From Rubrivivax sp. (lineage in GTDB: Bacteria; Pseudomonadota; Gammaproteobacteria; Burkholderiales; Burkholderiaceae_C): a stretch of DNA of 63,256 nt. The notes under the pieces are model-generated. The model had not been told where the DNA came from, ran no database searches, and saw only the letters and a list, made by a program, of their open reading frames with translations. Made by a program: the position numbers and the translations under genes. Shown piece by piece: positions 15,888-24,265 of this stretch (position 1 is its first letter; every line of letters begins with the position of its first letter). The stretch covers positions 1 to 63,256 of the forward strand of contig JAURZM010000049.1 in assembly GCA_030653385.1 (NCBI GenBank), read 5' to 3'.

Positions 15888-17537
15888 ATGTACGCACCGT
15901 ACTTCGGCCTGAGCCGCGAGCCCTTTTCGCTGGCACCTGACCCCCGTTTCCTGTTCATGAGCGAGCGCCATCGCGAGGCGTTGGCGCACCTGCTGTATGG
16001 CGTCGGCGGCGGTGGTGGTTTTGTGTTGTTGACGGGTGAAATCGGCGCCGGCAAGACCACGGTTGCACGCTGTTTCCTGGAACAGCTGCCGCCGCACTGC
16101 GACGTGGCCTACATCTTCAACCCTTGCCTGAGCGTCATCGAGCTGCTGCAGACCGTGTGCAGCGAATTCGGCCTTCCGGCGCTGGCCCCGGGGGCCAGCG
16201 TGAAGCGGCATGTCGATGCGCTGAATGCCTACTTGCTGGACGCCCACGCACGGGGCCGCCATGCGCTGCTGGTCATCGACGAAGCGCAGGCCCTGGATGC
16301 CGCCGTGCTGGAGCAGCTGCGGCTCTTGACCAACCTGGAAACGGCCGAGCGCAAGCTGCTGCAGATCGTGCTCATCGGCCAGCCCGAGCTGCGCACGATG
16401 TTGGCGCAGCCGGGGCTGGAGCAGCTGGCGCAGCGCGTGATCGCGCGTTACCACCTGGGCCCGCTGACGGCGCCGGAAACACGGCACTACGTCGAACACC
16501 GGTTGGCCGTGGCCGGCCTGAACCGGCCCCTGCCGTTCGACGCCGCCGCGCTGGCCGCCATCCACCAGCACAGCGCCGGTGTGCCGCGCCGCATCAACCT
16601 GCTGGCCGACCGGGCCTTGCTGGGTGCCTACGCGCAGCAGCGACCCGGTGTCGACCGCGGCATGGTGCAGCACGCTGCGCAGGAAGTGTTCGATCCTGCA
16701 CCTGTCGGCGCGGGCTGGGGCCGCTGGCTGAGCGGCCCGGGTCGATCGTGGGCTGCTGCCGTATTTGCGCTGCTGCTGCTGGGTGGTGGCCTGGCGTGGC
16801 TGGGTCGGCCCGCTGCCCCCGTCGATGAAGCACCCGCGGTGGCTTTGGCATCGCCTGGGGTGGGTGAGGCGGCTGCTTTGGCGGCCTCGGGTGTGGACGA
16901 TGCATCAAGGGCATCGCCCGTTGCTGCTGTCCCAGCGCCCGCCGCCGACGGCCTGCCCGAGTTGCTGAGCGCCGCCCACCGCGACGAAGCCCTGGCCTGG
17001 CGTGAACTGGCCTTGCGCTGGAACGTGTCCATTGGCGACGGCGATCCGTGCAGCGTCGCGGCGCAGGCCCAGCTGGCCTGTTTCAAGAGCAGCACTGGGG
17101 GCCTGGCCCAGCTGCGGCAACTGCAGCGCCCGGCGCTGCTGGTGCTGCGCCAGGGCACCCAGCCGCGTGTGCATGCCGTGCTGGTGGCGCTGGATGCCCG
17201 GCAGGCCACCTTGCAGGTGGGGGCACGCAGCTTCCAGGTGCCCTTGGCCGCGCTGGCCGGTGTCTGGCGCGGCGAGTTCGCCACCTTCTGGCGCACACCA
17301 CCGGGCTGGCGTCCCGGCCTCGATGCCGCGGGCCGCGTGTGGCTGCAGGCGCAGTTGGCGCAGGCCATGCCCGAGGCTGCGGCATCACCGCCACGCAGCC
17401 AGGCCGACCAGGTGGCCGCCTTCCAGTTGCTGCAGGGCCTGCCCGTCGATGGCCAGGCCGGACCCTTGACCTTGATGCAACTGAACCGCAGCACGGGCGT
17501 GGAAGAGCCGCGCCTGTTGCAGCCGCCGGAGCGCTGA
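15888..17537 (+). CDS. gspA: GspA/ExeA-type AAA ATPase with peptidoglycan-binding domain
   Basis: The 549-residue protein begins MYAPYFGLSREPFSLAPDPRF, as ExeA proteins do. It has an AAA domain with Walker A GEIGAGKTT (50-58) and Walker B LLVIDEAQ (127-134), a single membrane helix near 285-305, an Ala/Pro-rich linker, a C39-like region, and a peptidoglycan_binding_1 motif (DQVAAFQLLQGLPVDGQAG). With GspB it is known in Aeromonas to help the type II secretin insert through the cell wall. It is followed 3 bp later by gspB. The C-terminus looks complete. Confidence 0.88.
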   Translation: MYAPYFGLSREPFSLAPDPRFLFMSERHREALAHLLYGVGGGGGFVLLTGEIGAGKTTVARCFLEQLPPHCDVAYIFNPCLSVIELLQTVCSEFGLPALAPGASVKRHVDALNAYLLDAHARGRHALLVIDEAQALDAAVLEQLRLLTNLETAERKLLQIVLIGQPELRTMLAQPGLEQLAQRVIARYHLGPLTAPETRHYVEHRLAVAGLNRPLPFDAAALAAIHQHSAGVPRRINLLADRALLGAYAQQRPGVDRGMVQHAAQEVFDPAPVGAGWGRWLSGPGRSWAAAVFALLLLGGGLAWLGRPAAPVDEAPAVALASPGVGEAAALAASGVDDASRASPVAAVPAPAADGLPELLSAAHRDEALAWRELALRWNVSIGDGDPCSVAAQAQLACFKSSTGGLAQLRQLQRPALLVLRQGTQPRVHAVLVALDARQATLQVGARSFQVPLAALAGVWRGEFATFWRTPPGWRPGLDAAGRVWLQAQLAQAMPEAAASPPRSQADQVAAFQLLQGLPVDGQAGPLTLMQLNRSTGVEEPRLLQPPER

Positions 17538-17540
17538 ACC

Positions 17541-18179
17541 ATGTCCTACATCCTTGACGCCCTGCGGCGCGCGGAATCGGAAAGGCAAAGGGGACAGGTG
17601 CCGAACCTGGCCGCCGTGCCTGCAATGTCAGCCAGGCAGGCTGGGCTTGTGCAATCGCAGCGTGCAAGCAAGCCACTTCTGCTGTTGCTGGCCTTGGCGG
17701 CCTTGACGCTGGCCGCGGCACTGGTCTGGTGGTGGCAGGCACCAGCGGCTGCGCCGCCCGTGCAGGCCTCGCCCCCACCTGGCGCGGCTGGCCTGCCGGT
17801 CGAGCGTGCCCTGGCCGAGCCCGTGGCGACCGTGGCGCCCCTGCCCCGCGTGGTGTCGGCGCCACCTCTTGCCGCTGTGGCCGCGCCAGCAGCACCGCCC
17901 ACGCCGCCGCCAGCGTCGCTTGCCAAGGTCATGCCGCCCGCGGCCGAAGCCGCGGCCATCAAGCTCGGTGACCTGCCACCGGCCTTGCGTGCGCAGTGGC
18001 CCGCGCTCAACCTGGGCGGTTCGGTGTGGTCAGACAGTGCCAGCAGCCGTTTTGTCATCGTCAATGGCCAGGTGCTGCGCGAAGGGGAAACTGTTGCGCC
18101 TGGCTTGGTGCTGGACCGCATCCAGCCCAAGTCGGCGGTCTTCCGGTGGCGCGAGCTGCGCGTCGAGCTGCCGCTGTAG
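17541..18179 (+). CDS. gspB: GspB/ExeB-like general secretion pathway protein B
   Basis: The 212-residue protein begins MSYILDALRRAESERQRG, the standard GspB N-terminus. It then has one membrane helix (about 48-65), an Ala/Pro-rich periplasmic linker, and a C-terminal domain (about 140-212; RFVIVNGQVLREGE, RIQPKSAVFRW) that resembles GspC/GspB HR folds. It partners GspA and lies 3 bp behind it. The T2SS core genes are some 42 kb away in this window. Confidence 0.85.
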   Translation: MSYILDALRRAESERQRGQVPNLAAVPAMSARQAGLVQSQRASKPLLLLLALAALTLAAALVWWWQAPAAAPPVQASPPPGAAGLPVERALAEPVATVAPLPRVVSAPPLAAVAAPAAPPTPPPASLAKVMPPAAEAAAIKLGDLPPALRAQWPALNLGGSVWSDSASSRFVIVNGQVLREGETVAPGLVLDRIQPKSAVFRWRELRVELPL

Positions 18180-18299
18180 CGCCGACTGCGGCTCAGTCGA
18201 CCCCCTTGGCCGAGGGGCAGGCAGGGTGAGTGTGCACGGCTGAACCGTCGCGGCGGAGAGATACTCTCGGTAACTTGTCAACGCGGAACAGAAAAGTCC

Positions 18300-19589
18300 A
18301 TGGCTGGTGCTTGGTTTGACAGCGAGCGGCAAGGGCAGGTGCCGGTGTTTTCGAAGGCTTGGCGGCACGGATTGGCGATGCTGCTTTTGCTGGCGGCCGG
18401 TGGTGCAGGCCAGGCGGGTGCGGGCCAGGCTGCCGACGAGGCCCGTGTGGCGTCGACGCCGCTGGCCAGCAGCGTGCCCGGGCCGGCGGGTGCCACGATC
18501 TGGCTGGTGGGCCCCGAAGGCTCCGCGCTGGAGCTGGACGCCGCCTTGAAGCAGGCGCGCGACGGCGACACCCTCGAGCTCCTGTCCGGTGAGTACCGTG
18601 GCGGTGTGTTGATCGAAAACCGTCGCCTCACGCTGCGCGGCCTGGCCGGCGACAAGGCCACCGTGATCCACGGCAAGGGCCAGGCCGGCAACCACAAGGC
18701 GCTGTGGACCATCCGTGGTGGTCAGGTCACGCTGCAGAACCTGCAGTTCCGCGGCGCACGCTCTGCCGATGGCAGTGGCGCCGGTGTGCGCCACGAAGGT
18801 GGTGAACTGAGGCTGCAAGGCTGCCAGTTCTTCGACAACGAACACGGTCTTTTCAGCACCAATGACGACCAGGCGCAGATCACCATCGAAGCCAGCGTCT
18901 TTGGCATGGCGCCGCGTGTGGTGGGCGGTCTGCACCACCTGCTGAACGTGGGTCGCATCGCCAAGCTCAGCGTCACTGGCAGCCGCTTCCAGCAGGGCTA
19001 CGAAGGGCACCTGATCAAGACCCGGGCACGCGAGAACGTCATCACCTACAACTTCATCCACGACGGCCAGCGTGGGGGTGCTTCCTATGAGATCGACATC
19101 GCCAACGGAGGCATCGCCACCGTCATCGGCAACGTCATCGGGCAGGGCTCGGACACGCAGAACCCGGTGATGCTGGCCTATGGCACCGAAGACCGCGGCT
19201 GGGACCGCAACGTGCTGCTGGTGGCCCACAACACCTTCGTCAACTGGGGCTGGACACCGGCTTGGTTCCTGCGGGTGCTCAGCGACAAGCTGCCGCCGCA
19301 GACCGAGGTGGTGGCGGTCAACAACCTGCTGGTGGGCGGCGGTGTGTTCGGCCTGGGTGCGCCGGGGCGCTTCGAAGGCAACCGCCACGCCACCCGCGGC
19401 ATGCTGCGCGACGCGGAAACCTATGCCTTCGAGCTGGTGCCGGGCAGCATGTGGCGCAGCAGCGGCATCGACCCACGGGCGGTGAATGGCCACAACCTGG
19501 CGCCCACGGCCGAGTACGTCTGGCCCGCAGGCACCAGGGCCGCGCCGGCAGAGCGCGGCAGCTGGGCCCCCGGCGCCTTTCAGAACTAG
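18300..19589 (+). CDS. Exported right-handed beta-helix protein (paralogue 1)
   Basis: The 429-residue protein has an N-terminal hydrophobic segment (about 22-42) as signal peptide and parallel beta-helix repeats through the middle, with Gly/Asn turns and hydrophobic rungs (VTLQNLQFRGARSADGSGAG, NVITYNFIHDG, ATVIGNVIGQG). It is clearly paralogous to the protein at 23100-24263: shared patterns include GDTLELL/GDEIQLL, RFRG-type rungs, YEGHLIKTRAREN/NQGHLVKSRAREH, and a WxPGAFQ C-terminus. The fold is common in polysaccharide lyases and surface proteins; I see no catalytic signature. Function is unknown. Confidence 0.75.
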   Translation: MAGAWFDSERQGQVPVFSKAWRHGLAMLLLLAAGGAGQAGAGQAADEARVASTPLASSVPGPAGATIWLVGPEGSALELDAALKQARDGDTLELLSGEYRGGVLIENRRLTLRGLAGDKATVIHGKGQAGNHKALWTIRGGQVTLQNLQFRGARSADGSGAGVRHEGGELRLQGCQFFDNEHGLFSTNDDQAQITIEASVFGMAPRVVGGLHHLLNVGRIAKLSVTGSRFQQGYEGHLIKTRARENVITYNFIHDGQRGGASYEIDIANGGIATVIGNVIGQGSDTQNPVMLAYGTEDRGWDRNVLLVAHNTFVNWGWTPAWFLRVLSDKLPPQTEVVAVNNLLVGGGVFGLGAPGRFEGNRHATRGMLRDAETYAFELVPGSMWRSSGIDPRAVNGHNLAPTAEYVWPAGTRAAPAERGSWAPGAFQN

Positions 19590-19592
19590 TGA

Positions 19593-19695
19593 GCCCCCAA
19601 GCTTGAGCCCCCACGCTCGCTGGCGCTCGCTGCCCCCCGAGGGGGCCGTCCCCCAACGGCCCGGCGAAGCCGGTTCCGTGGGGGGAAGCTTGGTG
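19593..19695. repeat. Dispersed intergenic repeat with inverted ends, copy A
   Basis: CCAAGCTT at 19597-19604 is matched by AAGCTTGG at 19686-19693. The element also contains CCCCCCGAGGGGGC and CGGCCCGGCGAAGCCGG. A related copy in reverse orientation lies at 27488-27572 inside the mla operon. It could form a strong hairpin and end the beta-helix transcript. Confidence 0.8.
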
Positions 19696-19738
19696 GCGAA
19701 AGCGGGCTCGGGCACAGGCGGGCATTAGCATCACCTTC

Positions 19739-20893
19739 ATGGACCCCAAGACCACCCACCCCGACACCATCGCTGCCCAGGCCCTGGGCTGGATCGACGA
19801 ACAGACGCGTGCCGTGACGCCGCCGATCCACGTCTCTTCCACCTACCTGCGCGACCCCGACAACCAGTACCGTTCGGGCCGCATCTACGCGCGGGCCGAC
19901 AACCCGGCCTTCGACCAGGCCGAAGCCGTCATCAACGCGCTGGAAGGTGGCCAGCAGGCGCTGCTGTTTGCCAGCGGCATGGCGGCGGCCACGGCGGTGT
20001 TTCAGGCGCTTGCGCCCGGCGACCACGTGCTGGCACCGAAGGTGATGTACTGGTCCTTGCGCAATTGGTTGATGAGCTTTGCCACCCAGTGGGGCCTGCA
20101 GGTCGAACTCATCGACATGAGCGACCCGGCCGTGGTGCAGGCCGCCGTTCGGCCGGGTCAGACCAAGCTGGTGTGGATCGAAACCCCGGCCAACCCGCTG
20201 TGGACGGTGACCGACATCGCCGCCACGGCACGCATCGCACACGCGGCCGGCGCGTTGCTGGCGGTGGACTCCACCGTGGCCACGCCGCTGCTCACACAAC
20301 CGCTGTTGCTGGGCGCCGACGTGGTGATGCATGCCGCCACCAAATACCTCAACGGCCACAGCGACCTGATCGCCGGTGTGCTGGTGGTGCGCGAAGGCGC
20401 TGCCGACAGCGACCATTGGCAGCGGGTGCGCAAGGTGCGTGCGCAACTGGGTGGCACGCTGGGTTCTTTCGAATCGTGGCTGCTGCTGCGCGGCATGCGC
20501 ACCTTGCACCTGCGGGTGCGGGCGGCGTGTGCCTCGGCGCAGCGCATTGCCGAACATTTCCACGGCCACGCGCGGGTGTTGGAGGTCATGTACCCGGGCC
20601 TGCCGCATTGCCAGGGCCATGAAGTGGCCAAGCTGCAGATGACGGGCGGTTTCGGCGGCATGCTGTCGATTCGCGTCAAGGCCGGCGAGGCGGCGGCCAT
20701 CGCCGTGGCGGCCAATACGCGGCTGTGGAAGCGTGCCACCTCGCTGGGGGGCACCGAAAGCCTGATCGAACACCGCGCCAGCGTCGAAGGTGCCGGCACG
20801 CCAGCGCCCACCGACCTGCTGCGCTTGTCGGTGGGCATCGAAGATGCCACTGACCTGATCCAGGACCTGGAACAGGCCCTGGCGGCTGCTTAG
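19739..20893 (+). CDS. Trans-sulfuration family PLP enzyme (cystathionine beta-lyase/gamma-synthase type)
   Basis: The 384-residue protein belongs to the Cys/Met metabolism PLP-dependent family. Visible signatures are YARADNPAFDQAEAVINALEGG, LFASGMAAATAVFQ, WIETPANPLW, and HAATKYLNGHSD, whose Lys binds PLP. Within this family beta-lyase, gamma-synthase and sulfhydrylase activities cannot be told apart by eye. It stands alone, with an intergenic repeat before it, and ends convergently (4-bp overlap) with a PEP-CTERM gene. Confidence 0.85.
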   Translation: MDPKTTHPDTIAAQALGWIDEQTRAVTPPIHVSSTYLRDPDNQYRSGRIYARADNPAFDQAEAVINALEGGQQALLFASGMAAATAVFQALAPGDHVLAPKVMYWSLRNWLMSFATQWGLQVELIDMSDPAVVQAAVRPGQTKLVWIETPANPLWTVTDIAATARIAHAAGALLAVDSTVATPLLTQPLLLGADVVMHAATKYLNGHSDLIAGVLVVREGAADSDHWQRVRKVRAQLGGTLGSFESWLLLRGMRTLHLRVRAACASAQRIAEHFHGHARVLEVMYPGLPHCQGHEVAKLQMTGGFGGMLSIRVKAGEAAAIAVAANTRLWKRATSLGGTESLIEHRASVEGAGTPAPTDLLRLSVGIEDATDLIQDLEQALAAA

Positions 20894-21408
20894 CGCTGCT
20901 TGGCCCCGCGACGGCTCACGAAGAACGCACCACCCAGGCCGGCGAGCAACAGGCCCAGCGTGCCGGGTTCGGGGATGGCGGTGGCCACGGCCGAGATGGT
21001 CATGTTGCCCGAGTAGGAAGCCTGGGTCGGCGAGTTGGTGCCACGCACCACCAGCTGGTAGTTGCCGGCTTCAAGGTAGGTGGAGCTCAGTGAGTAGAAC
21101 TCGTTCTGGTCGTCGCCCAGGTTGCCCCTGTAGGTGGCGACCAGGTTGGCCAGGGCATCGAAGATCGCCAGGCTGAGGAAGTCCAGGTCCTTGTCGCCGG
21201 ATGCCGCGGTGCTGGCGGTGGAACTGAGCAGGTAGGCGCTGTCGGCCAGCGTGAAGTTGTAGGTGTCCATGAAGGTGCCCACCGCGTTGTCACGACCGAA
21301 ACGTGCATTGCCCTCGCTGAGGTCGATTGTGCTGACCACGGCAGCGGCAAAGCTGGCCGAAGCGGCAACTGCCAGTGTGGTGGCGACAAGGACTGTTTTC
21401 AGTTTCAT
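20890..21408 (-). CDS. Small PEP-CTERM protein, FxDxF-like
   Basis: The 172-residue protein has a signal peptide (cleavage near SFA-AA), a short beta-rich domain containing a GTFMDTYNFTL motif that resembles the FxDxF subfamily, and a C-terminal sorting signal IPEPGTLGLLLAGLGGAFF followed by SRRGAKQR. After export it would be handled by an exosortase. Its 3' end overlaps the PLP-enzyme gene by 4 bp. Function is unknown. Confidence 0.85.
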   Translation of the reverse strand: MKLKTVLVATTLAVAASASFAAAVVSTIDLSEGNARFGRDNAVGTFMDTYNFTLADSAYLLSSTASTAASGDKDLDFLSLAIFDALANLVATYRGNLGDDQNEFYSLSSTYLEAGNYQLVVRGTNSPTQASYSGNMTISAVATAIPEPGTLGLLLAGLGGAFFVSRRGAKQR

Positions 21409-21563
21409 GGGTATCCGATAGGAGAGTGAGTGACGAGGTACGAGCGGACTGGCTTTCAGTGAGCGGGTTGTAAGTGGGGGTGAAAAACGGGTCTGTGGGC
21501 AAGCGCACAGAGACCCCCGGCTTCGGGGGGCACCTGGTGCGCGCCCGAAGCAGGCATCCTGCG

Positions 21564-21592
21564 TTGACGGTCCCGTGAAACAAAGGCATCAT
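21564..21592 (+). promoter_or_regulatory. Candidate sigma-70 promoter of zwf
   Basis: TTGACG (21564-21569) and CATCAT (21587-21592) are separated by 17 bp. The expected transcription start, near 21599, falls on the first base of the HexR-type palindrome. The -10 box is only a 4-of-6 match. Confidence 0.5.
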
Positions 21593-21598
21593 GAGCGC

Positions 21599-21613
21599 TG
21601 TAACTAAATTACA
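21599..21613. promoter_or_regulatory. HexR-type operator overlapping the zwf leader
   Basis: TGTAACTAAATTACA matches the known HexR consensus (TGTAATTAAATTACA) at 14 of 15 positions. It ends 5 bp before the zwf ATG, so bound repressor would cover both the transcription start and the ribosome-binding region. A HexR-like gene lies two genes downstream. Occupancy is inferred. Confidence 0.78.
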
Positions 21614-21618
21614 TCGTC

Positions 21619-23103
21619 ATGTCCTTTGACCTCGTGCTTTTTGGCGGTACCGGCGACCTGACCTGGCGCAAGTTGATGCCCGCGCTGTTCCAGGCGCACC
21701 GCCACGGCAAGCTGCCCGAAGGCGGGCGCATCCTGGCGGTGGCGCGTGACGAACGCAGCGACGACGCCTACCGAGACTTCATCCGCGAACGTTTCTGCGA
21801 CGTGGAAGCGGACAAACGCCCGAGCGACGAGGAGTTCGCGCGTTTTGCGCAGCTGCTGCACTACCGCCGCATGGACCTGTCGCAGCCCGAGCACTACCGC
21901 GGCCTGAAACGCTGGCTCGACGAGCCCACGGCCGAAGAAGGCCGCGGCGGTGGCCGTGCCGACACGGTGGTGCTGTTCCTGGCCACCAGCCCGCACCTGT
22001 TCCCGGTCATCTGCGAACAGCTGGGCAGCGCAGCCATCAACGGCCCGCACGTGCGGGTGGTGCTGGAAAAGCCGCTCGGCCACGACCTGGCCAGCGCGCA
22101 GGAAATCAACCGCGCCGTCAGCTCGGCCTTCACGGAAGAGCAGGCGCTGCGCATCGACCACTACCTGGGCAAACCGGCGGTGCAGAACCTGATGGCGCTG
22201 CGCTTCGGCAACGCGCTGTTCGAACCGCTGTGGCGGCGCGAGAGCATCGCCAACATCCAGATCACACTGGCCGAGCGCATCGGCGTGGGCACCCGCGGCG
22301 ACTTCTACGACCGCACCGGCGCGTTGCGCGACATGATCCAGAACCACGCGCTGCAGCTCTTGACGATGATCGCGATGGAGCCGCCGCCCAGCAGCGACGC
22401 CGACGCCATCCGCGACGAAAAGCTCAAGGTCTTGCGCTCGCTGCGGCCCTTCACGCCCGAGCTGGTGGCGCGCGACGTGGTGCGTGGCCAGTACAAGGCC
22501 GGCACCGTGGACGGCAAGCCGGTGAACGGCTATCTGGACGAAGTGAAGGTGCCCGCCGACAGCCGCTGCGAAACCTTCGTGGCGCTGCGCACCGAGGTGC
22601 AGAACTGGCGCTGGGCCGGCGTGCCCTTTTACCTGCGCACCGGCAAGCGGCTGGCGCAACGCGACGCGCAGATCGTCGTCAACTTCCGCGAGGTCCCGCA
22701 CCCCATCTTCCCAGGCACGCGCCAGGCCAACAAGCTGGTCATCAAGCTGCAGCCCGAAGACGGGCTGGAACTGCACCTGCTGGCGGCCAAGGGTGGCAGT
22801 GCCAACAGCACCCGGCCCGAAGCGCTGTCGCCGGTGAGCCTGGACCTGGACTTCGACAAGGCCTTTGCGAGTGACCGTGTCGGTGGCTACGAACGCCTGC
22901 TGCTGGACGCCATTGCCGGGCGCCTGAACCTGTTTGTGCGCAGCGACGAACAGGTTCAGGCCTGGCGCTGGGTCGAGCCCATCCTGCATGCCTGGAGCCA
23001 CGACACCGTCGGCCCGCGGCCCTACACCGCTGGCGGCTGGGGGCCGGCGGCGGCCAGTGCCATGGTGGCGCGCGACGGCTGCACCTGGGCCGAAGAGCAG
23101 TGA
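21619..23103 (+). CDS. zwf: Glucose-6-phosphate 1-dehydrogenase
   Basis: The 494-residue protein shows the NADP-binding motif FGGTGDLTWRKLMPALF at its N-terminus, the catalytic motif RIDHYLGKPAVQNLM, and EKPLGHD. It oxidises glucose 6-phosphate to 6-phosphogluconolactone, entering the Entner-Doudoroff or pentose phosphate route. There is no clear Shine-Dalgarno because a HexR-type palindrome sits just before the ATG. The stop overlaps the GTG of the beta-helix gene (GTGA), and hexR follows, so sugar-phosphate control of the three-gene operon is likely. Confidence 0.95.
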   Translation: MSFDLVLFGGTGDLTWRKLMPALFQAHRHGKLPEGGRILAVARDERSDDAYRDFIRERFCDVEADKRPSDEEFARFAQLLHYRRMDLSQPEHYRGLKRWLDEPTAEEGRGGGRADTVVLFLATSPHLFPVICEQLGSAAINGPHVRVVLEKPLGHDLASAQEINRAVSSAFTEEQALRIDHYLGKPAVQNLMALRFGNALFEPLWRRESIANIQITLAERIGVGTRGDFYDRTGALRDMIQNHALQLLTMIAMEPPPSSDADAIRDEKLKVLRSLRPFTPELVARDVVRGQYKAGTVDGKPVNGYLDEVKVPADSRCETFVALRTEVQNWRWAGVPFYLRTGKRLAQRDAQIVVNFREVPHPIFPGTRQANKLVIKLQPEDGLELHLLAAKGGSANSTRPEALSPVSLDLDFDKAFASDRVGGYERLLLDAIAGRLNLFVRSDEQVQAWRWVEPILHAWSHDTVGPRPYTAGGWGPAAASAMVARDGCTWAEEQ

Positions 23104-24263
23104 AGACCGCTGCCCGGGCGCTGCGCTCAGCCGCCTGGGCAGCCGTGCTGCTGTGTGCGCTGACCGCCCAGGCGGCGGTGCACACCGTGGCCCCCGGCCA
23201 AAGCCTGGCGGCCGCCTTGAAACAGGCCGCCGACGGCGACGAGATCCAGCTGCTGGCCGGTGAACACCACGCGCAAGTGGGTGTCATCCACCAGAAGCGG
23301 CTCACGCTGCGTGGTGTGGGCGGCCGGCCCGTGCTTCACGCCGCCGGCGCCAGCGCCGAGGGCAAGGCCATCCTGGTGGTGCGCGATGGCGACGTGCACA
23401 TCGACAACATCGAGTTTCGCGGCGCACGGGTGCCCGACCACAACGGCGCCGGCATCCGTTTCGAACGGGGCCACTTGCGGGTCACACGCTGTGCCTTCAT
23501 CGACAACCAGAACGGCATCCTGACTGCCAACTTCGGCAGCGCCGAACTGACGGTGCAGGACAGCGAGTTTGCACAGGCCCCGGCCGGCACGACGCTGCCG
23601 CACTTGCTGTACGCGGGCGGCATTGCGCGGGTCACGCTCACCGGCAACCGCTTCAGCGGCGGCAACCAGGGCCACCTGGTGAAGAGCCGTGCCCGCGAAC
23701 ACCACGTGCGCTACAACCAGCTGGTGGACGGCGCCGGTGGCCGGGCGGCCTACGAGCTGGAGTTTCCCAACGGCGGCCTGGCCTTCGTGGTGGGCAACGT
23801 CATCGGCCAGAGTGCCCACAGCAGCAACCCGGCGCTGCTGTCCTTTGGTGCCGAAGGCTCGGACGGCCGCCCGCATGCGTTGCACGTGGTCAACAACACC
23901 TTCATCAACAGCGGCCTGCGGCCGGCGATCTTCGTGCGCGTGCACCGCGACAAGCTGAAGGCCGAGGTCGAACAGCGCCTGGCCAACAACCTGTTCCTGG
24001 GCCTGGGCCTGCCCGATGCACGGCTGTCGGACCTGGCGCTGGGCAACTTCCTGGCTTCTCCCACCGTGCTGCTGGACGCCGATGTGGGCGCGTACACCTT
24101 GCACCCGATGAGCCTCTTGCGCGGCCGCGGCGTCGAGCCCGGCACGGCACGCGGCGTTGATCTGCAGCCCACCTTCGAACACACGCAGCCGGTGGGCACG
24201 CGCGCGATCCGGCCGCCCAAGGCCTGGTCACCGGGCGCCTTCCAGCCGCCGTTTCAGGAGTAG
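23100..24263 (+). CDS. Exported right-handed beta-helix protein (paralogue 2) inside the zwf-hexR operon
   Basis: The 387-residue protein starts with GTG overlapping the zwf stop codon and ends 2 bp before hexR. It has a signal peptide (cleavage near AQA-AV), then beta-helix rungs such as VHIDNIEFRGARVPDHNGAG, VTLTGNRFSGGNQGHLVKSRAR and LAFVVGNVIGQSAHSS. It is a paralogue of 18300-19589. Being locked between zwf and hexR, it should be co-expressed with hexose catabolism. A role in handling external sugar polymers is possible, but no active site is visible. Confidence 0.8.
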   Translation: MKTAARALRSAAWAAVLLCALTAQAAVHTVAPGQSLAAALKQAADGDEIQLLAGEHHAQVGVIHQKRLTLRGVGGRPVLHAAGASAEGKAILVVRDGDVHIDNIEFRGARVPDHNGAGIRFERGHLRVTRCAFIDNQNGILTANFGSAELTVQDSEFAQAPAGTTLPHLLYAGGIARVTLTGNRFSGGNQGHLVKSRAREHHVRYNQLVDGAGGRAAYELEFPNGGLAFVVGNVIGQSAHSSNPALLSFGAEGSDGRPHALHVVNNTFINSGLRPAIFVRVHRDKLKAEVEQRLANNLFLGLGLPDARLSDLALGNFLASPTVLLDADVGAYTLHPMSLLRGRGVEPGTARGVDLQPTFEHTQPVGTRAIRPPKAWSPGAFQPPFQE

Positions 24264-24265
24264 AC

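Noticed and set aside
21604..23001. A 465-codon minus-strand frame opposite zwf
   Set aside because: The zwf frame has all family motifs; the antisense product has none and covers the HexR-type site only by chance.
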